64,000 nucleotides of DNA from Dehalococcoidia bacterium UBA2991 (lineage in GTDB: Bacteria > Chloroflexota > Dehalococcoidia > Tepidiformales > Tepidiformaceae). Within the stretch, counting starts at the first letter, position 1. Each line of letters begins with the position of its first letter. The notes beneath the pieces are model-generated. The model was not told the DNA's origin and did no database searches. It saw only the letters and a program-made list of their open reading frames with translations. The position numbers and the translations under genes are program-made. The stretch lies in NCBI GenBank assembly GCA_002346645.1, contig DEAD01000008.1:124001-188000 (forward strand). The letters run 5' to 3'. Of the stretch, positions 33,878 through 41,990 are shown in pieces.

Positions 33878-34470
33878 GACACTTCCTCTGCCGAGAGCAC
33901 AGTAAAGACCCGGGATGCGGCCTCCTCTGGGCCAGGAGCATCACGCCCTACAACTTTAATGCGGGGCCCTCCTGCTCCAAGATGAGCAGACAGAGCAGCG
34001 TTAAGAGCCTTCTCGTCAGCAGGATCACGCTCTGGTGCGACGAAGATGACGACACCCACACCCTGTTGACGCATTAGTTGGCCAAAAGCCTGAGCTGCAA
34101 GAAGCGGCGTGCGATGTCTTCCCGCAAAAGCACGCTTTTCCTCCACTGGAGAGTCCGAGCTGGGAGTAGGAAGAGAAGAGATCACAACAAGGCAGTTACA
34201 GGGCCCAAGCTCACCCCAAGTTTTCTGCGCGAAGTCCCCCATCTGATCGGGATCAGAAGCTTCAATTACGTCAGCAAAGTGTTCACGACCAACAGCCCAA
34301 ACTTCATTTGCAATGGAGTTCACAGCAAATTCCTGCTGAGGAAGGGAATTGAAGGTGGCGAGTGCGACAGAGGCCCCTGCCTCGGCAACAGTCACCGCCA
34401 CAGCTCGGTGGTAGTCATCGCCCCCACCAATAGCAGCGATAACTTTCCCAGCTAGTACGTCATCGGGCAT
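33874..34470 (-). CDS. SDR-fold protein, probably catalytically degenerate
   Basis: A 198-residue protein from the ATG at 34470; the frame is open to 34560, but those residues overlap the upstream gene. LAGKVIAAIGGGDDYHRAVAVTVAEAGASVALATF follows the SDR Rossmann pattern, and LGPCNCLVVISSLP resembles strand 4. The YxxxK pair is missing: the expected region reads VVIFVAPERDPADEKALNAALSAHLGA. The protein may be a partner or regulatory subunit instead of a dehydrogenase. It starts 8 nt after the small membrane protein gene and overlaps the CoA-transferase start. Confidence 0.7.
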   Translation of the reverse strand: MPDDVLAGKVIAAIGGGDDYHRAVAVTVAEAGASVALATFNSLPQQEFAVNSIANEVWAVGREHFADVIEASDPDQMGDFAQKTWGELGPCNCLVVISSLPTPSSDSPVEEKRAFAGRHRTPLLAAQAFGQLMRQQGVGVVIFVAPERDPADEKALNAALSAHLGAGGPRIKVVGRDAPGPEEAASRVFTVLSAEEVS

Positions 34471-34478
34471 AGAGTTAC

Positions 34479-34706
34479 CTACCGGAGAGCGATGAGGACC
34501 GTGGGTAGGATCATCCCCATCAACAGCATTAGTGCGATACCGATACCAATCGTGTTCCAATCGCGAGAGCGGTTGTTACCTGAGTAGTACTTTTGCTCCC
34601 AAGTGCCGTCTAAGAGATCACGATCACGTTCGTCAGGACCGAGGACACTTCTATCATCCTCTGCCGCGCTGTCGTCATGTTCCTCGATCAAGTCGGTTTC
34701 GCCCAT
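34479..34706 (-). CDS. Small C-tail-anchored membrane protein, unknown
   Basis: A 75-residue protein. Residues 1-45 are very acidic and hydrophilic (LIEEHDDSAAEDDRSVLGPDERDRD). A single hydrophobic helix near the C-terminus (IGIGIALMLLMGMILPTVLIAL) should anchor it in the membrane. I recognise no family. It lies inside an operon between a crotonase and a degenerate SDR, so it may tether that pathway to the membrane. Confidence 0.6.
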   Translation of the reverse strand: MGETDLIEEHDDSAAEDDRSVLGPDERDRDLLDGTWEQKYYSGNNRSRDWNTIGIGIALMLLMGMILPTVLIALR

Positions 34707-34746
34707 CGCCCCATGCTAATCAAAGGAGGCGCTGTGGTCGTGGCTA

Positions 34747-35643
34747 CTATTCCCGCTCCTGAACAAAAAAACCCTGCTCATTACGAATCTCAGGACGGTC
34801 AACAAGGGCCCGCTGATCACCAAACTTATTGTCTCGCCACTGCAAAGCAGCCTTCAGGCCATCCTGGCGGGAGCGTGCACCAAATTCGGAGGCGCTAGGG
34901 GCAAGGTGCGCACGAGCGTCATTCTCTGTAGCAATTCGCTGCAGGGTACGAGCGCCCATTATCTCAAGTCCAATATTGATGATCCGCTTGTTTGCCGACA
35001 AAAGCTCCGTATCGATCATCGCAAGACGGTCGGCCAAACCTTCAACTTCCTGCTCCAGCAGATCAAGGGGAACAGCCTTCAGAACAAGTCCAATCTTCGC
35101 CGCATCCGCACCGGTAACGAAGTCCCCTGAGAGCATCAGCCGCTTCGCCCACTGAGGGCCTACGTTATAGAGCCACATATTGTTTGGAAGGGCACCCTGA
35201 GCACGGGCTGGTGGGAATCCAATCAGAGTGTCATCAGCGGCGATGATCATGTCGCAAAGGAGAGCAACATCGGTTCCACCAGCCACACAATAGCCATGAA
35301 TCTGAGCAATTACTGGCTTATGCATATCGAAGATAGCCATGCGGAGGCGCTGACTTTGCTCCATACGCCAGGCATCATCATCGAAAGTCCGACCATCTCG
35401 GGAATGATCGTCAAGATCGCGCGGAGCCGGATTGCGCGGAGTGAGGTCATAGCCAGCACTGAAGGCGCGTCCCGCTCCGCGGAGGATGACTGTATGTACG
35501 CGGTTATCGTTGTCAGCTTCCCAAAGCGCCTGATTGAGCTCCTCTTGGAGCTGTATCGAAAGAGCATTGAGCTTTTCAGGCCGGTTGAGGGTAATACGGG
35601 CTCTGCCTCGCTCAACTTCGTAGATGATAGTTTCGTAGTCCAT
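34747..35643 (-). CDS. Crotonase (enoyl-CoA hydratase/isomerase) family protein, divergent active site
   Basis: Crotonase-fold protein of 298 residues. The oxyanion-hole segments GAGRAFSAGYDL and GYCVAGGTDVALLCDMI are intact. The two catalytic Glu of enoyl-CoA hydratase are not in place: the first site reads GFPPAR and the second AKRLML. It may catalyse another crotonase reaction, such as C-C cleavage, isomerisation or thioester hydrolysis. The start ATG follows AGGAGGTTTGGC. It is the first gene of the minus-strand operon down to 31146. The paralogue at 47668-48561 shares the same PP signature. Confidence 0.83.
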   Translation of the reverse strand: MDYETIIYEVERGRARITLNRPEKLNALSIQLQEELNQALWEADNDNRVHTVILRGAGRAFSAGYDLTPRNPAPRDLDDHSRDGRTFDDDAWRMEQSQRLRMAIFDMHKPVIAQIHGYCVAGGTDVALLCDMIIAADDTLIGFPPARAQGALPNNMWLYNVGPQWAKRLMLSGDFVTGADAAKIGLVLKAVPLDLLEQEVEGLADRLAMIDTELLSANKRIINIGLEIMGARTLQRIATENDARAHLAPSASEFGARSRQDGLKAALQWRDNKFGDQRALVDRPEIRNEQGFFVQERE

Positions 35644-35839
35644 GCCAAACCTCCTGGAGCTTCCGTGCTAGTAGCACGGGTTAAATATTCTAGCTTCCCA
35701 CCTCAGGCCGTTAGCGGGCGCTGTGTTATGGTCAAAATGATAGTGGGCGCAGCGCCTATGCTGGGAGACGAGCTAAGGAGCCATTCGAAGCTCTGGCGCA
35801 TGAAAGAGACGCCCACCCGCCGCGGCAAACAGATTCGCG

Positions 35840-37270
35840 GTGATGAGAGGACAGATTCCCCCTTTGCCATTGCGATTATTCCGGCGTACCCCAAAGACTG
35901 AAACCAAATCTCCCGAAAGAGCTGCCGACACCAAGCCAAAGGCCAAACCCCCAGCGAAAAGCCATGTTTCTCCTTCGAGCAAGAGTTCGCAAGAAGGTGC
36001 AGGCCCTTCACCTAGGCGCCGGCGCACACGGAGACGGGGGCGGAAGCGACCAGAAGAAGCACGCTCTGTCCAAGAAAACGGCACTCGTGACCCCGATAAG
36101 ACCAAGAGGGCGCCCAATGCCCAGGATAGGAACCTAACCGAACCCGCCGCATTCCATGCCATCGGCGTACGCGGCTCCGGACTTCGCGCAATCGCAGCAC
36201 TGGGGTTCCTGGAACCCACACCAATCCAGGAACGCGCCATGCCACTTTTGTACGAGGGACGGGATGTTGTGGGCCTAGCCCAAACAGGCACGGGAAAGAC
36301 CCTTGCCTTCGGCGAACCACTAGCCCGCTCAATTAACCCTTCCCGCAACGAGGTACAAGGCCTGGTGCTTCTACCGACACGTGAACTATGCGACCAAGTT
36401 ACCGATGTCATGAGCCACCTCGGCGACTTCTACGGGTTCACAACCATCCGACTAGTGGGCGGTAAGCCAGTACAACGCGACATCGAAGCACTCGAGCGCG
36501 GCGGTCATGTGATCGTTGGCACACCTGGCCGGGTAATCGACCATCTTAAACGGCGGACCCTATCACTGACTCGAGCCCAATTTGTAGTCCTAGATGAGGC
36601 CGATGAAATGCTAGACATCGGCTTTGCAAAGGACATCGACCAAATCCTGCGGCAGGCCCCACTAGACCGACAAACAGCACTTTTTAGCGCAACCATGCCG
36701 ATGAGCATCAGCAGACTTGTTTGGCGCTACATGCGCGATTCGGAGCGAGTTGAGGCCTCCCCCACCCAACTGCAACCAGTCGAAACAATCCGGCAGCTTT
36801 ATTGCGAGGTAGCCTCGCGAGATAAGTTTTACGCCTTGGAGCATTTGCACGACTCGATGGACTTGGGACGATCACTGATCTTTCGGCGAACAAAGGTAGG
36901 AGTGGATCGACTAACAGAAGGATTGCGGCGCGATGGCATCCATGCACGAGCTATCCATGGTGACCTCCGTCAGAGCGAGCGCGACAGGGTGATGCGCGAC
37001 TTCCGAAGTGGAAAGCTCGAATGGCTAGTCGCAACTAACGTTGCAGCGCGCGGTTTAGACATACCTGATATTGCACACGTCGTTAACTACGATGTTCCAC
37101 AGAACGCAGAAGAGTACATCCATCGTGTAGGCAGAACCGCTCGCGCCGGTAAGGAGGGGTCGGCAATTACCTTCGTAGGTGAGTGGGAGCTAGGAGAATG
37201 GGAGGCCATCGTAGGGCGGGTAGGAGAGGACGCCCTTGAGCACCTGGATATTCCGACACGCTTTGACTAG
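35840..37270 (+). CDS. DEAD-box ATP-dependent RNA helicase
   Basis: RNA helicase of 476 residues with the full motif set: Q motif EPTPIQERAMP, motif I AQTGTGKT, Ib TPGRVIDH, II DEAD, III SAT, and VI HRVGRTARAG. A basic, low-complexity N-terminal extension of about 100 residues (PRRRRTRRRGRKRPEEA) probably binds RNA. The C-terminus ends soon after the helicase core. The start is GTG 35840 or the ATG right behind it (35843). It probably acts in ribosome assembly or RNA decay. It stands alone; the ferredoxin gene converges 22 nt away. Confidence 0.93.
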   Translation: MMRGQIPPLPLRLFRRTPKTETKSPERAADTKPKAKPPAKSHVSPSSKSSQEGAGPSPRRRRTRRRGRKRPEEARSVQENGTRDPDKTKRAPNAQDRNLTEPAAFHAIGVRGSGLRAIAALGFLEPTPIQERAMPLLYEGRDVVGLAQTGTGKTLAFGEPLARSINPSRNEVQGLVLLPTRELCDQVTDVMSHLGDFYGFTTIRLVGGKPVQRDIEALERGGHVIVGTPGRVIDHLKRRTLSLTRAQFVVLDEADEMLDIGFAKDIDQILRQAPLDRQTALFSATMPMSISRLVWRYMRDSERVEASPTQLQPVETIRQLYCEVASRDKFYALEHLHDSMDLGRSLIFRRTKVGVDRLTEGLRRDGIHARAIHGDLRQSERDRVMRDFRSGKLEWLVATNVAARGLDIPDIAHVVNYDVPQNAEEYIHRVGRTARAGKEGSAITFVGEWELGEWEAIVGRVGEDALEHLDIPTRFD

Positions 37271-37292
37271 TACCCAGATTTAGCATTAATGG

Positions 37293-37493
37293 TTAGGCAT
37301 CCTCAATAGTAATTGCGCCACTGGGGCAGATCTCCGCGGCGTCCTCAGCCGCCTCGAGGTCGTCTTCCTCTTCAAGCTGCTCGATAATAATTTCTGGCCA
37401 ACCCTGAGAATCAGCCTTGAAGACGCTGGGCTGGAGGTAGTAACACTGACCAGCCTTTAGACAAATAACCCTGTCCACCACAATTCTCTTCAT
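37293..37493 (-). CDS. [3Fe-4S]-type ferredoxin
   Basis: A 66-residue electron carrier. Three cysteines follow the pattern CLKAGQC...CPSGAI, which is the layout of bacterial [3Fe-4S] ferredoxins that donate electrons to P450s and other oxygenases. A fourth cluster ligand is absent. The protein is strongly acidic (QLEEEDDLEAAEDAAE). The start ATG follows GGAGGTGTGCTGGA. No P450 gene is in the window, so the partner is elsewhere. Confidence 0.88.
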   Translation of the reverse strand: MKRIVVDRVICLKAGQCYYLQPSVFKADSQGWPEIIIEQLEEEDDLEAAEDAAEICPSGAITIEDA

Positions 37494-37539
37494 TCCAGCA
37501 CACCTCCAAAGACTTCAGAAAGCATAGCTGATGCCAGAC

Positions 37540-38301
37540 TCAACGACCGGCGATTACAGGGTTAATTAGTACCCCGGCCCCGGTAACCTCTACCTCCACG
37601 GAATCACCATCGTTTAGCCCTTCTGGCTGGCCAGGAGTACCACTGTAGATAATATCCCCAGGCAGAAGGGTTATAGCGGTAGAGGTGTAGCGAACAATCT
37701 CGGGAATATCGAGGATGAGTTCATCTGAGCGGCCTCGCTGAGTCTCAATGCCATTGACACGAGTACGCACCTCAAGGGAATCATAGGCAAGGCCTGTCGC
37801 AATCGAAGGACCAAAAACCCCAAACGTATCAGCACCCTTGGCACGCCACCACTGACCATCATTTTCTTGCCAATCGCGAGCACTAACATCGTTCCCAGCG
37901 GTATATCCAAAAATACCACTCAAAGCTTCTTGACGAGTTGCTGAGGCAAGCTCTTTGCCAATGACTATGACGATCTCCCCTTCGGGATCTATGCGAGCAG
38001 AGGCAGCAGGTAGCCGAATAGGATCACCAGGCCCTGCGATAGAGGAAAGGGGCTTTAAGAAGAGGGTGGGGGGGGCAGGGGCAGGACGGCCCCCAAGGTG
38101 GCTAGCATAGTTAAGTCCCACACAGACTATGGACCTTGGTTCACAGGGGGGTAGCAGACGCACACCTGCGAGATCCAACACTTCACCGGTGCGCTCCGTG
38201 TTCTCCCAGAAAGGCAACGCAACAACAGAAATCTGGTCACCCTCGAGCAGCCCGGCACCCACAGAACCATCCAACCGGACAAAACGAACATAGCGATCCA
38301 T
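37540..38301 (-). CDS. Fumarylacetoacetate hydrolase family protein
   Basis: FAH-superfamily enzyme of 253 residues, a Mg2+-dependent hydrolase, decarboxylase or isomerase of diketo acids. The N-terminal half has RSIVCVGLNYASHLG. The core has DPEGEIVIVIGKEL (metal ligands), GYTAGNDVSARDWQ and GDIIYSGTPGQPEGLNDGDSVEVEV. I chose the ATG at 38301 because GGAGG sits 6 nt before it. The frame continues upstream to 38343, inside proB. It follows proB by 19 nt, but the two have no obvious functional link. Confidence 0.88.
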   Translation of the reverse strand: MDRYVRFVRLDGSVGAGLLEGDQISVVALPFWENTERTGEVLDLAGVRLLPPCEPRSIVCVGLNYASHLGGRPAPAPPTLFLKPLSSIAGPGDPIRLPAASARIDPEGEIVIVIGKELASATRQEALSGIFGYTAGNDVSARDWQENDGQWWRAKGADTFGVFGPSIATGLAYDSLEVRTRVNGIETQRGRSDELILDIPEIVRYTSTAITLLPGDIIYSGTPGQPEGLNDGDSVEVEVTGAGVLINPVIAGR

Positions 38302-38320
38302 AAAAACCTCCGGGACAGGC

Positions 38321-39421
38321 TTAGAAAAGCACGAGGTTGTCACGGTGAATTACCTCGTCACCATAGAAATAGCCGAGTGTCTTAGCAATAAGGTCGCTGC
38401 GTAAACCACGGATACTTAGGACCTCATTACTGGAGTAGTTGGTGATGCCAGCGGCAACACGCTTACCATCAAGATCACGAACTTCGATAGCCTCACCCCG
38501 CTCAAAAGTACCCTCAACGTCCCGGACACCTGCCGGGAGCAAACTGCGACCATGTTCACGTAGGGCGGCAACAGCACCAGCGTCGACAACAAGGTACCCG
38601 CTAACACCAGCATTTCCGAGAATCCAGCGCTTCCTACTCTCAAGCTGGTTGGCAGCAGGCGAAAAGCGAGTCCCTAGAGCAATTCCCTCAGCCGCAGTCA
38701 CTAGGGCATCGGGGGTACGACCGTTGGCGATAACAACCGTAGCACCACCCTGCGTCGCTATACGGGCAGCTGAAATCTTAGAAGTCATTCCACCCCGGCC
38801 TGGACCATCACCCGCAGCATCTTCATGGGACTGATCAATCCCTTCGACTTCGGGGATAAGTCGAGCGCCAGGATCTACCGATGGGTCCGCTGTAAAGAAG
38901 CCATCAACATCTGTAAGAATCACAAGCAGATCGGCATCGATTAAGTTCGCAACGAAGGCGGAAAGACTATCGTTCTCCCCTATACGAGAAGCGAGTACCT
39001 CATCAAGAGCCACTGCGTCATTCTCATTAACGATAGGCACAGCGCCACAGCCAAGCAGGTCACGAAGGGTGTTGCGAGCATTTAAGTAGCCGAGTCGATC
39101 ACTAAGGTCTCGACGGGTGAGGAGCACCTGGGCAACGACAACATCATGCCACTCAAAGAGCTCATCCCAGCTTTGCATTAGATGGCTTTGGCCAACACTA
39201 GCAAGAGCCTGACGACTTAAGTCGGGTGCATCGGAATGACGTCCCAGAGCGTGCCGACCAGCGGCCTGCGCACCGCTAGAGACAACAGCAACCTCACAGC
39301 CTGCTTCGCGCAGCCTTACAACCTGGCCTACAAGCAGGGACATAGCCTCCAGATCAAGGCGATCAGACCCCCCCGTTAGGAGACTAGTCCCGAACTTTGC
39401 CACAATGCGACGGTAGCGCAT
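38321..39421 (-). CDS. proB: Glutamate 5-kinase
   Basis: First enzyme of proline synthesis, 366 residues. It phosphorylates glutamate with ATP. The amino-acid kinase domain is at about 1-255 (KFGTSLLTGGSDRLD, VPIVNENDAVALDEVLASRIGENDSLSAFVANLIDADLLVILTDVDG). A C-terminal PUA domain is at about 275-350 (GAVAALREHGRSLLPAGVRDVEG). proA is not adjacent: an FAH-family gene follows. It is divergent from murJ, with the promoters in the short interval between them. Confidence 0.95.
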   Translation of the reverse strand: MRYRRIVAKFGTSLLTGGSDRLDLEAMSLLVGQVVRLREAGCEVAVVSSGAQAAGRHALGRHSDAPDLSRQALASVGQSHLMQSWDELFEWHDVVVAQVLLTRRDLSDRLGYLNARNTLRDLLGCGAVPIVNENDAVALDEVLASRIGENDSLSAFVANLIDADLLVILTDVDGFFTADPSVDPGARLIPEVEGIDQSHEDAAGDGPGRGGMTSKISAARIATQGGATVVIANGRTPDALVTAAEGIALGTRFSPAANQLESRKRWILGNAGVSGYLVVDAGAVAALREHGRSLLPAGVRDVEGTFERGEAIEVRDLDGKRVAAGITNYSSNEVLSIRGLRSDLIAKTLGYFYGDEVIHRDNLVLF

Positions 39422-39506
39422 GACTCCATGGTAGCGGCGTAGCTCGATGGCGCTACGCCAGACACATACTGCGACGGCAGATCAGCTAGGCCGTACCATT
39501 CCCCAC

Positions 39507-41111
39507 ATGGCCATTGGAGACTCACCCTTGGACAGGATGGGCATAGCTCGACAGGGACTCTTAATCGCAGGCGCCATAGTTGCCTTCGGATTCCTTGGCT
39601 CCCGCCTTCTAGGCTTAGCACGAACTGCCATCATCGCGAACGAGTTCGGTGCGAGTCCAGAGCTAGACGCCTATTGGGTAGCGTTCCGCATTCCTGACTT
39701 AATCTTCCAAGTGCTTGCCGGAGCAACGCTAGGAAGTGCATTTATCCCTGTCTTCACTCGCCTATACCGAGGTAAAGATTCCACATCGGCATGGAAACTT
39801 GCAAGCAACGTCCTGACGATCATTTTCCTGGCAACGACCGTTCTATGCCTCCTCGCTTTGGCGCTAGCGCCTTGGCTCGTTCCTATCTTTGCCCCTGGAC
39901 TTGGGGAAGATATCGGGCGAGGAGACCAGCTGACCGCAGAGGCAGTAAAGCTAACGCGAATCATGCTGATTTCCCCACTTTTACTCTCAGTAAGCGGAAT
40001 TATCACTGGCATCCTTAATGCACGTCAGCAGTTCTTCCTGCCAGCAATAGCACCATCGCTCTACAACCTAGGCATCATCATCGGAGCAGTGGCCCTTTCA
40101 GGACGCTTCGGGGTAGAAGGTTTGGCAATCGGCGTAGTCATTGGGTCAGCCGCTCACCTGGTCATCCAAATACCAGGCCTGGTGAAAGAGCGCATGCGCT
40201 ATGCATTCCGAACGAACCTAAGAGATGGACCAACCCTAGAAGTAGCCAAGTTGATGGGCCCACGGGTGCTTGGCTTAGCTGCAGCACAAGCCAATTTCGT
40301 GGTCACCACTACGTTCTTCGCCTCAAAGGTGGGGACCTCAGCCATCTCAAATCTGACCTTCGCGTGGCTGATTGCTAACCTTCCAGTAGCACTCTTCGGA
40401 ATGGCACTCTCGACTGCCGCATTTCCTCGCCTTGCAGAACAGGCAGCGGACGCAGATCACCGCGGCCTCGTCGAGACAGTCTCTCGGGTACTACGAACGA
40501 TCCTTTTCTTCGCAATTCCCGCAGCACTGGGCATCGCATTTTTGAGAGAACCTGCAACAACAGTTTTACTCGAGCGTGGAGCTTTCGGTGCGAGTGAAAC
40601 AGCCATTACCTCCGCAGCACTGGGGTTCTTATGCCTTGGCATCGTGCCCCAAGCAGCCATTGAGATTCACAGCAGAGGCTTCTACGCCCTTGGAGACACC
40701 CGCACGCCAGTGCTCCTGACCATTGCTTCAGTTCTCATGAACGTGACGCTAAGCGCAATCCTATGGGAGAGGTTCGCTGTTGAGGGGCTGGCAATCTCTC
40801 TCTCAGTAGCGTCCTGGCTGGAGTGGGGGGTGCTGTTCTGGCTTTACTCCTTACGCACAGGCTCAGCCTCTTCCACATTCCGCGACCTCCATGCCATCTC
40901 CAGGATCACAGCAGCAGCAGCAGCAATGGCGCTCTTTCTTGGAGTCGTGTTACCAACATTTGATGAACCGGGCACAGCCGCAGCTTGGGTAACTGTATTC
41001 GCCGCCGCAATCGCCGGACTAGCGGTATACCTAGCAATCTGCCTTCTGCTGCGGGTAGAGGAAGTGTTAGAAGGTCGTAACAGGATCCTCTCACTCCTGA
41101 GGCCACACTAG
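39507..41111 (+). CDS. murJ: MurJ/MviN lipid II flippase
   Basis: Integral membrane flippase of about 534 residues with around 14 spans. The N-terminal signature is FGFLGSRLLGLARTAIIANEFGAS. Others are AFRIPDLIFQVLAGATLGSAFIPVF, SLYNLGIIIGAVALSG and FALGDTRTPVLL-like FYALGDTRTPVLLT. It moves lipid-linked peptidoglycan precursor or a related polyprenyl-linked sugar. The frame is open back to an ATG at 39447; I prefer 39507, which leaves room for a promoter next to the divergent proB. Neither start has a clear ribosome site. Confidence 0.9.
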   Translation: MAIGDSPLDRMGIARQGLLIAGAIVAFGFLGSRLLGLARTAIIANEFGASPELDAYWVAFRIPDLIFQVLAGATLGSAFIPVFTRLYRGKDSTSAWKLASNVLTIIFLATTVLCLLALALAPWLVPIFAPGLGEDIGRGDQLTAEAVKLTRIMLISPLLLSVSGIITGILNARQQFFLPAIAPSLYNLGIIIGAVALSGRFGVEGLAIGVVIGSAAHLVIQIPGLVKERMRYAFRTNLRDGPTLEVAKLMGPRVLGLAAAQANFVVTTTFFASKVGTSAISNLTFAWLIANLPVALFGMALSTAAFPRLAEQAADADHRGLVETVSRVLRTILFFAIPAALGIAFLREPATTVLLERGAFGASETAITSAALGFLCLGIVPQAAIEIHSRGFYALGDTRTPVLLTIASVLMNVTLSAILWERFAVEGLAISLSVASWLEWGVLFWLYSLRTGSASSTFRDLHAISRITAAAAAMALFLGVVLPTFDEPGTAAAWVTVFAAAIAGLAVYLAICLLLRVEEVLEGRNRILSLLRPH

Positions 41112-41123
41112 CGCTGGCACCGC

Positions 41124-41411
41124 TCAAAGTCTGATTAGCTCGGTATCTATGTCGACAACCTCAACATCAAGGTGCCAAGCCTCAACGGTCCCCGCAATAC
41201 GGTGAAGCTGGGAATCAGCGTGCGCAGCGTCACTCGCCAGACAGGCAACAGCAATGGTAGCTAGATCGAGGGAGTTTAGGTCACTAGCCTCGGTCACAGC
41301 TGCGTTAAACCGGTGACGTAAGCGTTCGACTACCGACTTCACAAAAGCACGCTTTTCCTTACGGGAGTGGGCCACAAAACGAAGGCGGATTCGCAGAATA
41401 CCTAAAACCAT
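41124..41411 (-). CDS. DUF503 (YlxP-like) family protein
   Basis: A 95-residue protein with the DUF503 pattern: LRIRLRFVAHSRKEKRAFVKSVVERLRHRFNAAVTE, then SLDLATIAVACLASDAAHADSQLHRI and a terminal VVDIDTELIRL. Relatives lie near ribosome-assembly genes in other bacteria, but the activity is unknown. It is the last gene of the minus-strand run mtaB-scpB-DUF503, 18 nt after scpB, and converges on murJ. Confidence 0.85.
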   Translation of the reverse strand: MVLGILRIRLRFVAHSRKEKRAFVKSVVERLRHRFNAAVTEASDLNSLDLATIAVACLASDAAHADSQLHRIAGTVEAWHLDVEVVDIDTELIRL

Positions 41412-41429
41412 TGGTCTGCAGCACAGGAC

Positions 41430-41990
41430 TCAGATATCAACAGTTTCGGAGGGATCGTCTTCGGGTAAAGGCGGTAGATCCGAAGGTCCGAGGAGGCCAA
41501 AGTGCTCGTAAAACCGGGTGGCAGGTCTATAAAGCTTGGGCCGACCAGGGGAACGGGCAGTTCCCACGTTCTCAATAAGTTCGCGTTGTTCGAGAGACGC
41601 AACTATTCGATCGGAGTTAACTCCGCGAATGGCCTCGACCTCTCCACGAGTGCAGGGTTGTCGATAAGCAATGATAGTCAGGGTTTCGAGGGCAGCACGA
41701 GAAAGGTTCACTGCCGAATCATCGCCAAGAAGACGAGAAACATAGGGGGCATACTCAGGGGCAGTTACCAACTGATAGCGACCGGCCTCCTCCTGTAGGC
41801 GTAATCCACGAGCCTCGTAATCACCAGCAAGGCGTTCAAGACCAGCACGAATAGAACGCTCGCCAACACCAGTAACCCGAGCAAGGGCAGCAGGACCGAT
41901 AGGTTCTTCAGAAGCTAACAGGAGGGCTTCTAGCACCCAGGGGAGCTCGTCGCGTGATGGAGGCGTTGGTTGCGGAGTTGTGTCAGTCAT
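41430..41990 (-). CDS. scpB: Segregation and condensation protein B (ScpB)
   Basis: Winged-helix protein of 186 residues, the kleisin partner in the SMC-ScpAB chromosome-condensing complex. LPWVLEALLLASEEPIGPAALARVTG, LVTAPEYAPYVSRLLG and LETLTIIAYRQPCTRGEVEAIRGVNSDRIVASLEQRELI are family signatures. It overlaps the mtaB stop by 4 nt. scpA, usually next to scpB, is not present here. Confidence 0.93.
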   Translation of the reverse strand: MTDTTPQPTPPSRDELPWVLEALLLASEEPIGPAALARVTGVGERSIRAGLERLAGDYEARGLRLQEEAGRYQLVTAPEYAPYVSRLLGDDSAVNLSRAALETLTIIAYRQPCTRGEVEAIRGVNSDRIVASLEQRELIENVGTARSPGRPKLYRPATRFYEHFGLLGPSDLPPLPEDDPSETVDI

